Translations under genes and position numbers: made by a program
In this document: positions 28,601 to 38,830 of the stretch, piece after piece
How positions within the stretch are numbered: position 1 is the stretch's first letter
Layout: every line of letters begins with the position of its first letter
Notes under the pieces: model-generated
What the model was told of the DNA's origin: nothing
Seen by the model: only the letters and a program-made list of their open reading frames with translations
Databases searched by the model: none
From: Citrus sinensis
Taxonomy: Eukaryota > Streptophyta > Magnoliopsida > Sapindales > Rutaceae
Reading direction: 5' to 3'
DNA length: 64,000 bases
Assembly: GCF_022201045.2 (NCBI RefSeq)
Contig: NC_068560.1
Location: 11,874,001 to 11,938,000, forward strand

Positions 28601-28911
28601 GTTTTCCTGGCCTTAATGAAACAAAGAATTCCAACAAATTCAATAGTAACATTGCTGTCAGCTAAAAGTTGTGAAACACTTAATAAATTCTTGGTGATAT
28701 TTGGAACATGTAAGACATTTTTTAGGAGTAATGGTTCAGTTGTCAGTGTATCAAGTACTGCAGATCCAATATGTTTAATTTCTAATGCATTTCCATTTCC
28801 AACTAGAAGTGATTCTGTACCACAATAAGGCTGCATGTTAAAGAGTTTACCTGAGTCAGTTGTGATGTGAGTAGAGGCTCCACTGTCTATGTACCAGGAC
28901 GGATCTTCCAC
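25626..28911 (-). pseudogene. Copia pol (protease, integrase, reverse transcriptase, RNase H), lightly broken
   Basis: In order on the minus strand: an aspartic protease site (WYIDSGASTHITTDSG, about 28870), a GAG-pre-integrase and integrase region (LGHPASHTLQTVIKTC; ILDDYNRFTWIF; TDWGGEFRS), reverse transcriptase (WIFRIKYNSDGSISRYKAR; YVDDIIITGS) and RNase H (DSDWACDIDDRKS; TKHIELDIHFIREKV), ending at 25626. There are two breaks: a TAG stop at about 28182, where the family has a tryptophan, and a frameshift near 27920. Otherwise the frame is open, including an uninterrupted 767-residue stretch. Together with the displaced gag this means no autonomous activity. Confidence 0.92.
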
Positions 28912-29079
28912 AATTTCAGGAGAAGAATCAGTATGAAAGCTTGTTGATGACTGAAACTGAGAAGCATTAGTTGTTCCATTGAAACAATTAAAAGCTGTTG
29001 GATGATCAGAACTAGAGTTGTGAGAGTTATATGAGGAAGATTGAGAGTTAGTTATATTTGGAACATGGTATCAGAGCCA

Positions 29080-30201
29080 ATGGCTAACTCAAATCAAAAT
29101 TCTCAATCTTATAACTTTGTCACTCCGATCAAATTGGATCACAACAACTTCATGGTGTGGAGGAATCAAGTTCTGGCTTCAATCAAAGGAAACGGTCTGG
29201 AAGGTTTCATCAATGGAACTAATCCGTGTCCTGATCAGTACCTTGATCAAGTAAGTGAGGCATCAAGCTCAGCTCAAGGTAATTCTAGATCTAGAACTGA
29301 AAACCCTGTGTTTGCTTTGTGGATTAGAACTGACCAGCTACTGTTAAGCTGGATGTTCTCGTCTATTCAAGAAAATCTACTTACCTCAGTAATTCAATGT
29401 GTTTCTTCTCAAGAACTTTGGGAAACTCTTACACGCATGTTCATCTCTCAAACTCAGGCAAGAATTGTGCCACTAAAAATGCAGTTACAGACCTCTAAGA
29501 AAGGGTCTATGTCAATGAATGTTTATTTTTCTAAGATGAAACATCTTGCTGATGGTTTAGCTATTGCTGGAAAGCCTGTTGAACACAATGATATGATCTC
29601 ATACATTCTAACTGGTTTAGACTCTCAGGATTATGAGTCACTAGTTACTATTCTGCTTGCTAGAAGTGATAATCTGAGTCTAGATGAATTATATTCCTTG
29701 TTATTGAGTCATGAAATGAGGATTGAGCAAAAGAAAGGGAAGATCAGTGCTGATGTAATTCATAATCTCTCTGCTAACATTGCACAAAAGAATCAAAATC
29801 TCCCAAGAGGTGGATCTGGTAATTTTGGTTTTCCAAGAGGAAATAGAGGTTTCAGCAATGCTAATCAAGGAGGAAATAATGTCAATCATGAGTCAAATAT
29901 AGTGTGCCAAATTTGTTTCATTCCAGGTCATGGTGCTACAAAATGCAGAAACAGATTTAATCCTACATTTGTACCTCAGAGGAATTTCGGCAGAGGTAAC
30001 TTCAGACCTAGTTTTGGAAACTATGGCAGAGGCTTCACTCCAAATAATTTTCCTCCAAGACCTTTTAATGGTTTTGGAAGAAATAATAATAGTCAATATG
30101 CTGGATCACCAAGGGGTTATGGTTTTCAAAGTGGCTTTCAAGGCCATGTCACTTATCCAAATTCTAATGTTGCTGGTGCTAACTCTCTGATACCATGTTA
30201 G
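29080..30201 (+). CDS. Copia gag (inverted relative to pol), open frame
   Basis: The protein starts MANSNQNSQSYNFVTP just after a primer-binding site and continues through the UBN2-type gag domain (LDHNNFMVWRNQVLASI; SWMFSSIQENLLTSV; ILTGLDSQDYESLV) to a CCHC knuckle (CQICFIPGHGATKC). A Gly/Asn/Phe-rich tail follows. The frame has no stop until it enters the right LTR at 30199-30201. The intact coding state and the opposite orientation to pol show that a recent inversion, not decay, separated it. It would need a new promoter to be expressed as sense RNA. Confidence 0.9.
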   Translation: MANSNQNSQSYNFVTPIKLDHNNFMVWRNQVLASIKGNGLEGFINGTNPCPDQYLDQVSEASSSAQGNSRSRTENPVFALWIRTDQLLLSWMFSSIQENLLTSVIQCVSSQELWETLTRMFISQTQARIVPLKMQLQTSKKGSMSMNVYFSKMKHLADGLAIAGKPVEHNDMISYILTGLDSQDYESLVTILLARSDNLSLDELYSLLLSHEMRIEQKKGKISADVIHNLSANIAQKNQNLPRGGSGNFGFPRGNRGFSNANQGGNNVNHESNIVCQICFIPGHGATKCRNRFNPTFVPQRNFGRGNFRPSFGNYGRGFTPNNFPPRPFNGFGRNNNSQYAGSPRGYGFQSGFQGHVTYPNSNVAGANSLIPC

Positions 30202-30488
30202 AAATGTTGTTGATGTGTTTGGTAGATAAGAAAACGATAGAAAGAGAAAGAAAATAACAGAGAATATACTGATATCAATGAATCTGTATTCAATGAAGTT
30301 AATAAAAAAGATTACAAGTGTTTGTTTATATAGTAGCTTAAACGAATCTTTCTAACTAATTAATGAAGCTACTGGAATCTGTTATTTACAACTGAAATCA
30401 ATTTGTTACACGTTAAGCAACATGTATAACGAATATTGACACGTCAGCTCTTGAGCTGGAATCCCCTGCTCTGTTACTGATGCTAACA
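30185..30488 (-). repeat. Copia 5' LTR plus primer-binding site
   Basis: The LTR is at 30196-30488 (293 bp). The adjoining TGGTATCAGAG at 30195-30185 (minus) matches the usual initiator tRNA-Met primer site of Copia elements. Confidence 0.93.
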
Positions 30489-31776
30489 CGAAAGAGTCAG
30501 GCGGTGGCTCTAAAGGAAAAAGAAGAAGATATAGTAACTGTCATGGGAAGAATGAAGATAAAAGGAGAAAAGCTGGCGGCCAACTGTCTGATTGGGAAAG
30601 TACTACTCACCAAAGGAATAAATAGGGAAGGCTTGAAAGCAGCTATGCAACAAGCTTGGAGAACAGTAAAGGAAGTAAAGATAGAAAGCATGGGGGACAA
30701 TGGCACTTTGACAGAGCTCTCTTGGTGCTGTCTGAACCAACCAGTATTAGTGATATAAAAAGCCAATCATTCACACATGCATCCTTCTGGGTCCAAATTC
30801 ATAACATTCCAATCATGTGTATGGATAAAGAAGCCATTCAAAAACTAGTTGAAAAAATTGGTCAAGTAAAGAAAATTGATACCGACGAAGCATGTGAATG
30901 CATAGGCCAGTTTGCTCGTGTTAAAATCTCAATTGATATAACATAGCCATTGAAGAAAGTAGTGTTTGTTCAAGAGGATGGGATCACAGTTCCAATGCCA
31001 GTCCTCTATGAAAGATTACCAGATTTTTGTTTTTACTGTGCACATATAGGTCATCAATTCAGGGAATGCTTGAAGTATAGAGGCCAACCAAAAGAGGAGT
31101 TGCCTTATGGTAGTTGGATGACAACAACCACACAGGTAGAAAAGGGGAAACATAATAGGAGCAGAGAGAGGTTCAGCCATGATAAGCGCAAATCAAAAGC
31201 AGAAGTAACATGAGTTAATACCCCAATTCGAAACAAACATTAACATAATCCGAATGAATCAAAAGGGCTAGTTCCAAATGAAACAGGTTAGAAGCAAGGG
31301 GAATGTGCAGAACCGATGGTTATTAGTCAAGAGGATGGTGTAAGCAAGAAGCAATTAATGTTGAGTGCTACTGAGTTGGAAAATATGTTGAAAGAGAAGG
31401 AAAGAATTGGCAGAGAGATTAACATAGAGCAGAGTAGAGTAGTTGGCAATGACAACTATTCTAGGGACATGAGTTCACAAGCGGGAAATGAAAATTGGAG
31501 GGAAAAACATATTAGGAAGGCTATAGAAGGTTTTAAAGTAACGGAGGAATCTAGAAACACAGATGATGGGCGAAGCAGATAAGATGAAGAGGAGGTAGAT
31601 AACGGGCCAAACAAAGTAAAGGAGAGGCCCAAAGGGAAAAAAATGGAAGTCACAAGCAAAGGTCTTAATTAAAGCCGGAAAAAATGTTGACAAATGGGCC
31701 AACAAATGGTAAAAGGCCCAGCAGTGAAATCAATTGGCCTAGCCTAAAAAGCCAAAAAAAAAAACTTATTAAGTAC

Positions 31777-31929
31777 GTTAAGGAAAAAAAAAAGTCTTCC
31801 TAATACATGAGGTCTAGATGACTGCCTTCTTAAAATATGGGATCTTATGCAATTGTCCAAATCGTCTATACTTAAAGTCACCCCTACCACGGACAATGAT
31901 ACGTACAATTATTGTCTTTTCACTCCCTA
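31777..31929. other. Flank between LINE target site and R1 exon 5
   Basis: It aligns with 47330-47460 of unit 2. No coding segment was seen. Confidence 0.5.
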
Positions 31930-32860
31930 ACACCCTTGTCTCTAAAGAGTCAGTCTCTGGTGCTGGCTGCAACAGGCATCATCCATGGAGACACACTAGC
32001 AATTCATCAGTTATAGGGACCACTATTGCCAGCAGAATTTAAGGTCATCATAAATAGATTCATCTCTACTGTTCAAAGAATGTGCATGCCCTATTGAAAT
32101 TGTTATAAGAGCAACTCCATCAGCACTAGCATATATCAGACTTTATGTGCGACAGTTCTTGCCAAAGGAAGACCACCTCTTGCAGTACCTTGCCCCAGTC
32201 CCTATAAAACTAACATCCTTTACTTCATTTCCTTCAGTTGTAGAGGAAGTATAGGTTCCATGATTCTTAATATCTCTAGTAGTATAATTTCCAGCTTCTG
32301 ATGAAGGGTAATACCGAGATCCAATTATCTTACCGCAAAAAAAAAAAAAAAAAAATCATTCAATGCCAATAATCAAATCAGCCTTCTGTGGGGGAAAAGA
32401 TATAGCAACAGGTCATACTAGCTGAAAATTAACAACCACTGAGATGATATTTTACAGTTTAATATATTGAGGAATCACATTACTTGTTGCAAGTGAAATT
32501 TTTGCCACTATTATAGCACCTTTCCACTTCTAAAATCAGGGCAAATCCCAGAGTCAATAAGGGTTATTATAATATCACGCTCAGCAGTGCAAGTTTTGAT
32601 AAGTGGATCCATTGAAATGTACAAAATCCTAAGATCTCCTTTGTGAAGCTGAAGTGTATTCCCTGAAAAAAGAGAGACAACTCCTTTCATTGCCTGCATA
32701 TCATAGTTTGAAAATGCATGTTTCAGTTTTAAAAAATCTTCAAAATGTATCATATATTCAAGTGCCATCTAGTAGTAGTACTGTGAAGAACTTACCAGCC
32801 ATATGTTGCATTGAAACTCCTTCCGTAGCTTGTAACCAATATAGTAAAAAGCGCATAAAT

Positions 32861-34117
32861 TAGCTGGCATAAAACTGTTATAATTTAACTGAGGTTCTCG
32901 GTCTGAGGTTAGGAAACTACATTAAATATTTGTAGGGAGAATTTTGCCGCCTTAGTAGTCTGTAAAATCACTAAGTGACCACATGACAAAATTCTTTTTT
33001 AGCTCATCACTTTTAGACACTAAATTAAAAATCTTACTTGAGCGCTGTCTTCGCAAGTACACCCCCACGCTCTGGAACAATGAGCATAAAAGAGAAAGTT
33101 CACTGCTCTTGTGAAGGCCAAGAACAACTCGCCATCAATATTGATGGGGTATCATATCATACTCTGTGGTGATTCAGAATTATTCAGAATGAACTCATCT
33201 TTAACAAGCTTCCATATTCATTTTCCTTAACATGGAATGCATCATGCTATTACAGCCAATCACCGGTTGGAATTAATTAGAAATCCCCAAATTTTTACAT
33301 CATTACTGGATGCATGTAGTCAAGCTTTATAATAGAGAGATATCGGAATCAGGTGTAATAATATGTAAATTAAATACTGTTACATCTAAAGATACATTAC
33401 TATTGAAATATGCAAGATTGGGACATAAAACATAATCTCGTCAAAATTTAATACACACAACGAAAATAAATTTATTGATTTAAATCGATATTAACTAATT
33501 GAATCAATAATTGTACATATTTTAAAGGCGTATTTTTTCCCAATACTAGTACAATATGTTGAATTTCAGTAGGGTCACTCTTGTGAATGTAGGGTACGTT
33601 TGAAATATTGGATTATATTATATTGTATTGTGTTATTTTAATACTGGTGTATTGTATTATGCTGTATTATATTAACACTGTATTATAGTAATGTTATATA
33701 ATATTTAGTGCTATACTGTATCGTATTAATTTTTTGTGATTAATTTAAATTATATATTATATTATATTAGTATATTTAAATTGTATTAATATTTTATATT
33801 ATTATTAATTTTTAGTTAATATTATTCAAATTTATTCATATTTAAATATTTATTATTAGTTCTATTAAATTATAAATTTATTCCCGTAAAAAAATATAAA
33901 TTTATTAATAGATTATAATGTAGAAATAAAAAATAAAAAATAATATAATATTATATCAAATTAAAAAGTTATATTTATTTATTATTATTATTATAAAGCA
34001 AAAGCAATTAATGCTGCCCCTTTAATCCATTCTCATGGTCTTCCAAATATATCATTAGTATTAATTTAATGCGAATAATATTTTAATACCCGTAATGCAA
34101 TGCGTAAAAAATATTGG
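32861..34117. other. 3' flank of copy B with an AT-rich insertion
   Basis: 32990-33560 aligns with the flanks 48600-49360 (copy D) and 18160-19260 (copy A). About 33590-34118 interrupts the end of the last subtilase exon with very AT-rich sequence that begins GGGTACGTTTGAAATA and has no counterpart in A or D. This is probably a MITE-like insertion whose right end is unclear. Confidence 0.55.
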
Positions 34118-36615
34118 TACAACAATTGGACTTCTGACACTGTGATTGCCATCAGACCACATCAAGAAGCAGAAACAATTGCTCCATTTGGCAAACCTTT
34201 TCCAGTGACAGTAACACTGAAAGACTTCTTCTCATTCAAGGACCTAAAGGAGAGAGCTTCAGGCACAACTTTGATACTAAATATTTTCGAATTTTGCAAG
34301 ATTTTTGCCTTGTAAATGGAGTTTGCAAGGCCAACGTTAGTAACAGTCCTTGGAAAGTTGATTGCGAAAGACTTTCCTAGGGAAACTTGAGCTGCCATTG
34401 AAGAGTAATTGAGATCTTTTGGTGTTGCTTTATCTGAGCCTTTAAGACAAGTGCTGATTTTTCCGGATATTTTGCCAATATTGCCCTCATCGTAACCAAT
34501 GTTGCAGAGCATTATTATGTAATCTTGTTCGAAAGTTTCATATACAAGTCCTGGATTTACAGCTTCAACATGATTGATATGCCCAAACCAAATGCAAATT
34601 CAGCATCTTTATTTTTCGAAAACTTCATGGGCCATCAACAAAATTTGGTGATTTAAGAACGCTAACTTTCAAATTAAGTTATCCGACCATATTATGTTTT
34701 GATGATAGAAGATTAGGTTACCAGTAGTCATTATAGCTGATTGGATTGCAGAAGGAGACCAGTCGGGATGGAACGATTTGACATATGCAGCTACTCCAGC
34801 AGCATGAGGACAAGACACGAATGTTCCAGATAGTATAGTGAAATTACCTAGCCTCTTAAATAACGGATCGACATGAATTACACCAAAAGGAGAATATGCA
34901 GCCAGTATATATATCTACTCCGGGGGCGATTATATCCGGCAGAATTATGGTAAACAACCATCAAATCAGCATAAGCCATATAAATATTTCTATTATGAAG
35001 CAACACTATGTTTTAAAATAATATATACACCTTCAAGATATCTGGTGCAATTTCATTTGGCCCGCGTGAAGAAAAGCCAGGAACGACAGGAACATGAGAA
35101 TCCTTAATTGCTTCAGTAGTTAATATTTCTGCTTCGCGCTTTCTGTAATCCAGTTGCAAATGTTGGATTATTTTTCTTGAATGAAATTAAAATTAATCAG
35201 TGTTAAAATGTTATTGCTCAAATTTGTTAAGCTTTAAAAGGCTGGCTATACCATAAAATATAGAAACCATTTGTTTGGGGGAATTGTGGAAGCAAATGTG
35301 GACCAATTGCTGCAAAATGGAGTCAAACAATTGAAACCACTACAATTAAAACAGAGTGGTAGGACAGCTAGAGGAGGACTAGGAGGTAAGCTCTTTGCAA
35401 AGAGCGGCGATTTCGGAAAGACATGATATGAAAGCGCATAATTAGAACTTAGAATTTTGGTTATTAAATGCACACGTAAACAGTACATGCTATCATTTGT
35501 AAAATAAAAAATATCTCACCTTTGGTTAAATACAAGGAACTGATAGTGAGAAAGATTCCTGAATTAAGTTAATAAATAAGCGCCACGTCAGCTATCCTCT
35601 GAAGTGGTCTAAAAAGCAGTAAGATCACAAGATGGAGGTAATGCCACATGTATAAAGCAAGGGAGCAAAAGGGTGGTTAGTGGTTTGCTTACTTCCCAAG
35701 TTTAGGAGTATCACTATCTTGAGACTGCTAATCCAATTACGCAAATGTCCTCAAATGAGGGAGGGAAGCCACTAATTAAGTGCCATGTGTACAAAATTAC
35801 CAAATGGCCCTAAGGCACACTCCACATAAGCATAAGGTTCGTTCTAACAGTAACAACTATCCATCATCTCACATTTTTGCTCATCTTCTTCTTCTTTCTC
35901 TGAACTTGTCCTCCATTGTTTAAGGCTTTGAGATCCCTTGCGACTTTAAACAGCCTTTTGTCTTTTATAGTCTGACTTGAGCGTCGGAGTGAGGTCACGA
36001 CCTCCGGCGGCTCCAACCCTAACGCTAGCATCTAGCTTTGTTTTGCAGGAGTCGTTTGGTTCCAACTTGGTCCTCTTCATCAATAATCACCCAACACACT
36101 TAACCTCCTCCGTTTGGGTGAGAACACTTCAGACATAGTTAGGCAACCTCCAACATCAGTTCTCCTTTCCTTTATTTTTATTGTTTGGTTGGTCAGGTTA
36201 AAGTTCAGCACAAAATCACTACTTGCTGCAAGCGAAATTTATGCCACCTTTGCAAGCGCTTTTCTACTTCTTGGGAGCAGGGCCAAAGCCTTCATCTCTC
36301 CGATTCGGGACATATTCCACTGTCCGTGACGCCAACTATAATAGCACTCTCGATACCATATTTTCCAGTAATAGATTGATTAAAACCCATGAAATCCCAA
36401 GATCTTGTCGTATAGAGTTGGAGTGTTCTACCTGGAAAAACCGATACAACGTCTTCCATGCCTGCATGTCACAGTTACAAAAATGAAAGCCATAATTCAA
36501 ATATATATATAAAGTACTGTGCAATTCTTACTGGCCAGCTTTTGCCTCTCATGATCAGTGAGCTTGGCTGCAAATCCACTGAAACTCCTTTTGTAACTGC
36601 TAACCAATACATTTT
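34118..36615 (-). pseudogene. Subtilase copy B, broken and 5'-truncated
   Basis: Readable parts are exon 10 (34118-34660), exon 9 (34722-34945), exon 8 (35033-35145), exon 4 (36217-36460) and exon 3 (36530-36615). Exons 5-7 are deleted. About 945 bp of unrelated sequence (35268-36212) sits at the edge of exon 4, and exons 1-2 are missing because the copy stops at the duplication junction. In exon 9 the catalytic Ser motif GTSMSCPH has become GTFVSCPH. Exon 10 carries a one-base deletion near 34165 relative to A and D, plus deletions near 34575 and 34635. It is therefore inactive. It is the unit-1 counterpart of intact copy D. Confidence 0.88.
35268..36212 (+). mobile_element. Unrelated insertion in copy B, LTR-like end
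   Basis: The segment interrupts sequence that is continuous in copies A, C and D. Its left edge reads TTTGTTTGGGGG. Its right half includes GACTTGAGCGTCGGAGTG and ACGACCTCCGGCGGCTCC, a type of stretch common near the ends of plant LTRs. Exact ends and target duplication could not be fixed. Confidence 0.45.
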
Positions 36616-36923
36616 CTAGACGAAAAAGAAATTGAAATTAAATCAATTTTCGACAGAAAAATTAAGAAAGGCAGAAAATTTGAATAATTTTGAATTTCTC
36701 TCAAAAATTAAATATGACATACATATTACTATTATAAGCTATCAGAAAATTATGATAGGAAAAATTTAGTCATTAATAAATGCATTGATATAAGCGATAG
36801 ATAAACTATTAGTAATGTACTTATTTTTATTATAATTATTTCCTGTCATCTTTTGTCTTTTTTTTTAGTAACATGTCGTGATTCCAATATGACACGTGGC
36901 GCAATTATCAGGAATCAAACCCT

Positions 36924-37364
36924 TCTCGGTCTAGAGATGGCAAAACCCCGGGCCGGGTCCGGGTATTGCCATGACCGGACCCTGCCCGGATGCAACCGGT
37001 CCGGGTCCGGGTCCGGGCCGGGTTTTAATCCGGGTACCCGGATTTTATATTTTTTAATATTTTATGTGTATATATTTTTTATTTTTTGATAATTTTATAA
37101 GTTTTAAATTTATTTCAATAAAATTTGACATGAAAATATAAACTTTAAGTGTTTAAAACTTTATATATGTATAATAAATAAGTCAAATAAATATAAAATA
37201 TTTAAAATAATATATATTTTATAATTTTTTTTAATAAAATCCGGGTTCCGGGTTTATCAAGTGATGCCCAAGATCGACCCGGCTTCATAGTCACCCGGCC
37301 CGCAACACCCGGGTACGGTCCGGGTCCGGACCGGGCGGGTATTTTTGCCACCTCTATCTCGGTC
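36924..37364. mobile_element. hAT-like non-autonomous element, 425 bp, TSD TCTCGGTC
   Basis: The element spans 36932-37356, bounded by TAGAGATGGCAAAA and TTTTTGCCACCTCTA. The octamer TCTCGGTC is present directly on both sides (36924-36931 and 37357-37364). Its ends are full of CCGGGT/ACCCGG motifs around an AT-rich centre. The related site near 18025-18060 lacks the element. Confidence 0.9.
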
Positions 37365-37566
37365 TGATATTCTTGCATAAGTTGAGAATATTAAATGCCT
37401 GCTAAGTGAACCCCTAACAAAATTATTTCTTAGCTTATCATTTTTAAAAACTTAACTGAAAATCTTACATGAGCAGTGTCTCTACGAGTACACTCCCATG
37501 CTCTGAACAACGAGCATAAAAGAGAAAATTTACTACTTTTGTAGAGGCAAAGAAAAATACTTCAAT

Positions 37567-38830
37567 ATTGATGGTAGGGGTGTTCAAAATCCAATCCGAT
37601 CCACTCAATCCGTCCGATCCGCTCAATCCGATCCGTTGATTGGTGGATTGGATATGGATTTACTTCTGTAAATCCGCAGAAATCCGTGAATCCGCAAAAT
37701 ATATATATATTTATATTTATATATATAATTAAAAAATTATTATAAATTTAATTAAAAAAATTTATAAATGTGACATTACATAGTTACATAAGCACTATAA
37801 CATATCTTAGCCATTACTCAATAATAATATAAAATGAAAAATAATTAAATAATCAAATATACAAATATAACTTGTAAAAGTTGTAAAACAAAATAAAAGC
37901 AAAGTCACACGCACTAGCAAAAGAAAATAACATAACGTCAAGTCACCAACAATTTGCAAAGTCACCCAAAAGCAAATTAACATGACGCCAAGTCACCAAC
38001 AATTTGCAAACAAAAAACCCTAAGCTCCCCCGCCGTCACACACACTAGCAACACTTAATACTGGTTGGATACACTCTCGACACGGATCGGCTGCGCGATT
38101 CTGGCGAGAGCAAGCCATCTTCTTTCCCAAGTCCATCGAGCCACTTCATATTCACTGGTTCCAGTTGAACAATTTCACTATCACAACCTTCAAGATCGCC
38201 ACCCGTACGGCTTCTCCTGGTTCCCATTGTGGACTGCTCCGTAATCACCACTTTTCGACAGGCGCAACAGCCCTGATGAAGGATCAAATTGTGTTTGGTT
38301 TTCGAAACTTCGCAATTTAAATTAATTGTGGCTTTATTTGAACAGTTAATTTCGGTGTTATATTAACGTATTATTGTAACTTTATTTGAACAATTAAGCT
38401 TGGTGTGTTATATTTTGAAACTTTGAACGCATTATTGTAGTTTTATTTGAATAATTAGTTTCGATGTATTATATTTTGAAACTTTAAATGTATTATTTTA
38501 GCTTTATTTAAATAATTTATTTATTTAAATTTTATTCAATTTTAAATTTAATTGGTAGCAAAATTATTTTTATATTACATTTTTTTTATTTCATTAGTTG
38601 GAGAGAACTAAAAATTTTTAATTCAAAAACTAATGTGCAAAATTGTGGATTGGATATGGATTGAGTCAAATCCGCATCCGATCCGCAGATGTATGGATTG
38701 GATTTAGATTGAATTTTATCAATTTGTGGATTGAATTGGATTGAAAAATTATAATCCGCAAAATCATGAATCGGATATGGATTGATTTTCAATCCGTAAA
38801 ATCCGATCCGTGAACACCCCTAATTGATGG
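37567..38830. mobile_element. hAT-like non-autonomous element, 1248 bp, TSD ATTGATGG
   Basis: The element spans 37575-38822 with perfect 12-bp terminal inverted repeats TAGGGGTGTTCA/TGAACACCCCTA. The octamer ATTGATGG flanks both ends (37567-37574 and 38823-38830). The empty counterpart at about 18280 reads straight through. Subterminal regions repeat AATCCGATCCG-type motifs. No transposase is present. A GC-richer block inside (about 38030-38290) might be captured host sequence; its minus-strand frame has no domain I recognise. Confidence 0.93.

Larger units (their letters stand above)
25307..30493 (-). mobile_element. Copia LTR retrotransposon with inverted gag (5177 bp)
   Basis: The element runs 25312-30488, flanked on both sides by CGAAA (25307-25311 and 30489-30493). 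The LTRs at 25312-25608 and 30196-30488 differ at only a handful of positions and run TGTTAG..CTAACA. Read on the minus strand, the 5' LTR is the right one. It is followed by primer site TGGTATCAGAG (30195-30185), and a polypurine tract (TTGAGGGGGGA, 25619-25609) precedes the 3' LTR. pol is on the minus strand. gag lies between 29062 and about 30188 in the opposite orientation. A second primer site (TGGTATCAGAGCC) is at 29066-29078 on the plus strand. Short LTRs and gag style suggest an Ale-like lineage (inference). Confidence 0.93.
25286..31582 (+). pseudogene. LINE ORF1 (DUF4283 plus zinc knuckle), interrupted by Copia
   Basis: The frame opens at 25286 with MDTEELIR, is cut at 25311 by the Copia element, and resumes at 30489 with KSQAVALKEKEEDIVTV. 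Read across the empty site it is continuous as far as about 30700. After a frameshift come the DUF4283-like end (30656-30946), a stop, the zinc knuckle part (30950-31213), and a charged tail with no known domain (31316-31582). Such proteins bind nucleic acid in the ORF1 ribonucleoprotein of plant L1-type LINEs. Confidence 0.8.
25006..31776 (+). mobile_element. LINE-type insertion (ORF1 only) with 14-bp target duplications
   Basis: The 14-mer AACTTATTAAGTAC occurs at 25006-25019 and again at 31763-31776, directly after an A-run (from 31754). Unit 2 has the uninterrupted counterpart near 47280-47340. The inserted sequence without the nested Copia is about 1.57 kb. It encodes on the plus strand only an ORF1-type protein: start at 25286 (MDTEELIRK, continuing after the Copia as SQAVALKEKEED), DUF4283-like parts (HFDRALLVLSEP; SFWVQIHNIPIMCMDKEA) and a zinc knuckle (CFYCAHIGHQFREC near 31040). 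Frameshifts and a stop before 30950 show it is inactive. It has no endonuclease or reverse transcriptase, so it was probably mobilised in trans or arose from a deleted template. Confidence 0.82.
23229..32860 (-). pseudogene. Subtilase relic R1, split by nested retroelements
   Basis: Decayed pieces of one subtilase copy lie in the right order on the minus strand. They are an exon-10 piece (23229-23290), exon-7/8 pieces (23440-23570), an exon-6 piece (24290-24390; GYSVNTFTMEG), most of exon 5 (31930-32335), exon 4 (32485-32695) and an exon-3 stub (32795-32855). They are separated by a Copia LTR with primer site (23637-24177) and by a LINE that itself holds a Copia element (25020-31762). Stops and indels are frequent, and the His and Ser regions are lost or altered. 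Relics R2 and R3 share the same damage pattern, so decay began before the block duplicated. Confidence 0.8.

Noticed and set aside
29041..30201. Plus-strand 386-residue frame as an independent host gene converging on pol
   Set aside because: Its content is a Copia gag with CCHC knuckle, lies inside the paired LTRs and begins right after a primer-binding site. It is the element's own gag in inverted orientation.
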